From NCBI RefSeq assembly GCF_000149955.1, contig NC_030988.1, positions 2,194,109 to 2,258,108 of the forward strand: a DNA stretch of 64,000 nt. Direction: 5' to 3'. The position numbers and the translations under genes are program-made. The DNA is from Fusarium oxysporum f. sp. lycopersici 4287. Taxonomy: Eukaryota; Ascomycota; Sordariomycetes; Hypocreales; Nectriaceae. Shown piece by piece: positions 63,709-64,000 of the stretch. The stretch's first letter is position 1. Each line of letters opens with the position of its first letter. The notes beneath the pieces were generated by a model that saw nothing but the letters and a program-made list of their open reading frames with translations, had not been told where the DNA came from and made no database searches.

Positions 63709-64000
63709 ATGCGGGCACAACACCATTTCTCTGTCACGGTCCCCCTTCCCGGCAACCTTCCGCCTCAATTCCTCATTGGCTGGCTACAGAAATACACCAC
63801 GACCCTGAAACACAATTTCTCCGTACTCAGCTTTGTGGAGATCTCAACTCTGCCGGCGTCGATCGCAGACGATCCTTTTATTGGGCCTTGGGACGCCACT
63901 GTTCGCACATACCACATAGATGAGCTGTACACGCTGATCCCCGGGCTCACGGTGCGGATGCAATGGTCAGCAGTTTACAAATGTGTGCCTGGCGGTATTC
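63709..64000 (+). CDS. DUF7053-like protein, start only (runs off the window)
   Basis: ATG 63709 opens MRAQHHFSVTVPLPGNLPPQ and stays open to the window end (97 codons): LIGWLQKYTTTLKHNFSVLS, ADDPFIGPWDATVRTYH and LIPGLTVRMQWSAVYKCVP. The N-terminal pattern, a basic start followed by F..T.PLP.N, then one helix and a later (Y/F)H...LPG-type segment, resembles small fungal DUF7053 proteins with a START/SRPBCC-like fold. The function of that family is unknown to me, and the similarity is weak because only the first third is visible. Confidence 0.4.
   Translation, partial: MRAQHHFSVTVPLPGNLPPQFLIGWLQKYTTTLKHNFSVLSFVEISTLPASIADDPFIGPWDATVRTYHIDELYTLIPGLTVRMQWSAVYKCVPGGI

Noticed and set aside
1..64000. 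CRISPR array, prophage, bacterial operons, ribosome binding sites
   Set aside because: Spliceosomal introns and fungal transposons show a eukaryotic nuclear genome. No regularly spaced short direct repeats with unique spacers were seen.
1..64000. tRNA or rRNA genes
   Set aside because: No cloverleaf with GGTTCGAAT-type B box or rRNA core sequence was noticed by eye. A covariance-model scan would be decisive.
1..64000. Starship giant mobile element
   Set aside because: No DUF3435 tyrosine recombinase or other usual Starship gene was recognised, and no element ends at that scale are visible.

Overview
The window is nuclear DNA of a filamentous ascomycete (Pezizomycotina, probably a Sordariomycete). 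Genes carry 45-95 bp GT-AG introns. They include a Zn(II)2Cys6 regulator, a GATA factor of the NsdD/SUB-1 type, a fungal bHLH protein, a MARVEL-type membrane protein and a TAP-type secreted peptidase, all fungal families. Between them lie copia, hAT, piggyBac and pogo/Fot1-like transposons. Many broken genes carry TGA or TAG stops that fit C-to-T mutation, and one stretch (about 22990-24275) is extremely AT-rich, as expected from repeat-induced point mutation. It reads as a transposon-rich, lineage-specific or subtelomere-like compartment of a draft assembly. One run of N (21351-21698) marks a scaffold gap.

Layout. 1-4850: a copia retrotransposon with a long open Gag-Pol frame and a 153 bp 3' LTR. 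4970-6227: a Zn2Cys6 regulator split by a TA-flanked MITE. 6450-12102: three hAT elements, the third with recognisable terminal repeats, which now form the 3' end of an uncharacterised gene (12080-13466). 14500-18391: two pogo-like transposons 18 bp apart; the second looks like a recombinant of two relatives. 18558-22260: a reading frame joining an Mre11/SbcD-like phosphoesterase to a Rad50/SbcC-like ATPase, the most unusual gene here. 22437-26780: repeats, two sibling MITEs, an inverted LTR pair and a 5'-truncated transposase. 27486-28720: GATA regulator. 29866-31568: opsin-like remnant, MITE and a decayed FAD oxidase. 33164-35014: intact secreted peptidase. 35748-37612: pogo-like transposon. 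37955-38434: bHLH protein. 40046-40877: MARVEL-type protein. 41177-44291: a lysophospholipase fragment, an LTR carrying a pogo element, and a decarboxylase fragment. 45764-51050: a lactate dehydrogenase pseudogene broken by two further pogo-like elements. 51408-53112: intact FAD oxidoreductase. 53821-56030: piggyBac pseudogene beside a pogo remnant. 56714-57803: NmrA-like gene. 59567-62553: MFS pseudogene cut by an LTR that itself holds a pogo element. 63124-63275: a second copia LTR. 63709-end: start of a DUF7053-like gene.

The surviving genes do not form an obvious pathway. The clearest connecting theme is the transposons. At least seven pogo/Fot1-like insertions share TA target duplications and related terminal sequences, and three divergent subfamilies carry two tandem 17 bp repeats in each terminus. 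Several host genes died by insertion (regulator, lysophospholipase, lactate dehydrogenase, MFS transporter), and nested insertions give their order.
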